From the NCBI GenBank assembly GCA_024275855.1, contig JAJRYL010000074.1:1-6127 (forward strand): a stretch of DNA of 6,127 nt, in the 5' to 3' direction. The notes beneath the pieces were generated by a model, which did no database searches, was not told the DNA's origin, and was given only the letters and a program-made list of their open reading frames with translations. This document shows, in pieces, positions 6,127 to 6,127 of this stretch. A program made the position numbers and the translations under genes. Each line of letters begins with the position of its first letter. Positions within the stretch are counted from its first letter, which is position 1. Source of the DNA: Deltaproteobacteria bacterium (lineage in GTDB: Bacteria > Desulfobacterota > GWC2-55-46 > JADFVP01).

Positions 6127-6127
6127 C

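Noticed and set aside
1..6127. CRISPR array, tRNA, rRNA or insertion sequence
   Set aside because: No regularly spaced repeats, cloverleaf-like segments, transposase motifs or terminal inverted repeats were seen.

Overview
All recognisable genes lie on the minus strand, so the window is transcribed from right to left. It reads as the structural-gene part of an MSHA-type (mannose-sensitive haemagglutinin) type IV pilus locus in a Gram-negative bacterium. The GspH-type pseudopilin and the pilin order mshA-mshC-mshD-mshO indicate a diderm. The gene style would fit a deltaproteobacterial (Desulfobacterota) or Nitrospirota-like lineage, but the sequence alone does not fix the taxon.

Layout in transcription order: (1) 6126-5713, an MshA-like major pilin, seen from its probable start codon. 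(2) 5712-5509, a 204-base gap with weak hairpins and repeats, a candidate promoter, and a possible structured leader. (3) 5508-3061, a large YfhO-family polytopic membrane protein. (4) 3064-1343, a family-39-like (ArnT/PMT clan, GT-C) membrane glycosyltransferase that starts on a GTG overlapping the YfhO stop by 4 bases. (5) 1342-1260, a short gap with a near-consensus sigma-70 promoter. (6) 1259-645, 624-193 and 176-1, three tandem prepilin-type proteins resembling MshC (GspH/FimT fold), MshD and MshO. The last is cut by the window edge.

The point of interest is the position of the two GT-C membrane proteins. In the classical MSHA locus mshA is followed directly by mshC, mshD and mshO. Here a translationally coupled YfhO plus GT39 pair sits between the major pilin and the minor pilins, and the minor-pilin block then has its own strong promoter. 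Known YfhO and ArnT-like proteins use polyprenyl-phosphate sugars on the outer face of the membrane, so an inferred role is glycosylation of the pilus or of a co-displayed surface polymer. The major pilin has no cysteines, is rich in Ser/Thr and carries three N-X-S/T sequons. No donor synthase, flippase or oligosaccharyltransferase of the PglL/STT3 type is visible, so the role remains a hypothesis.
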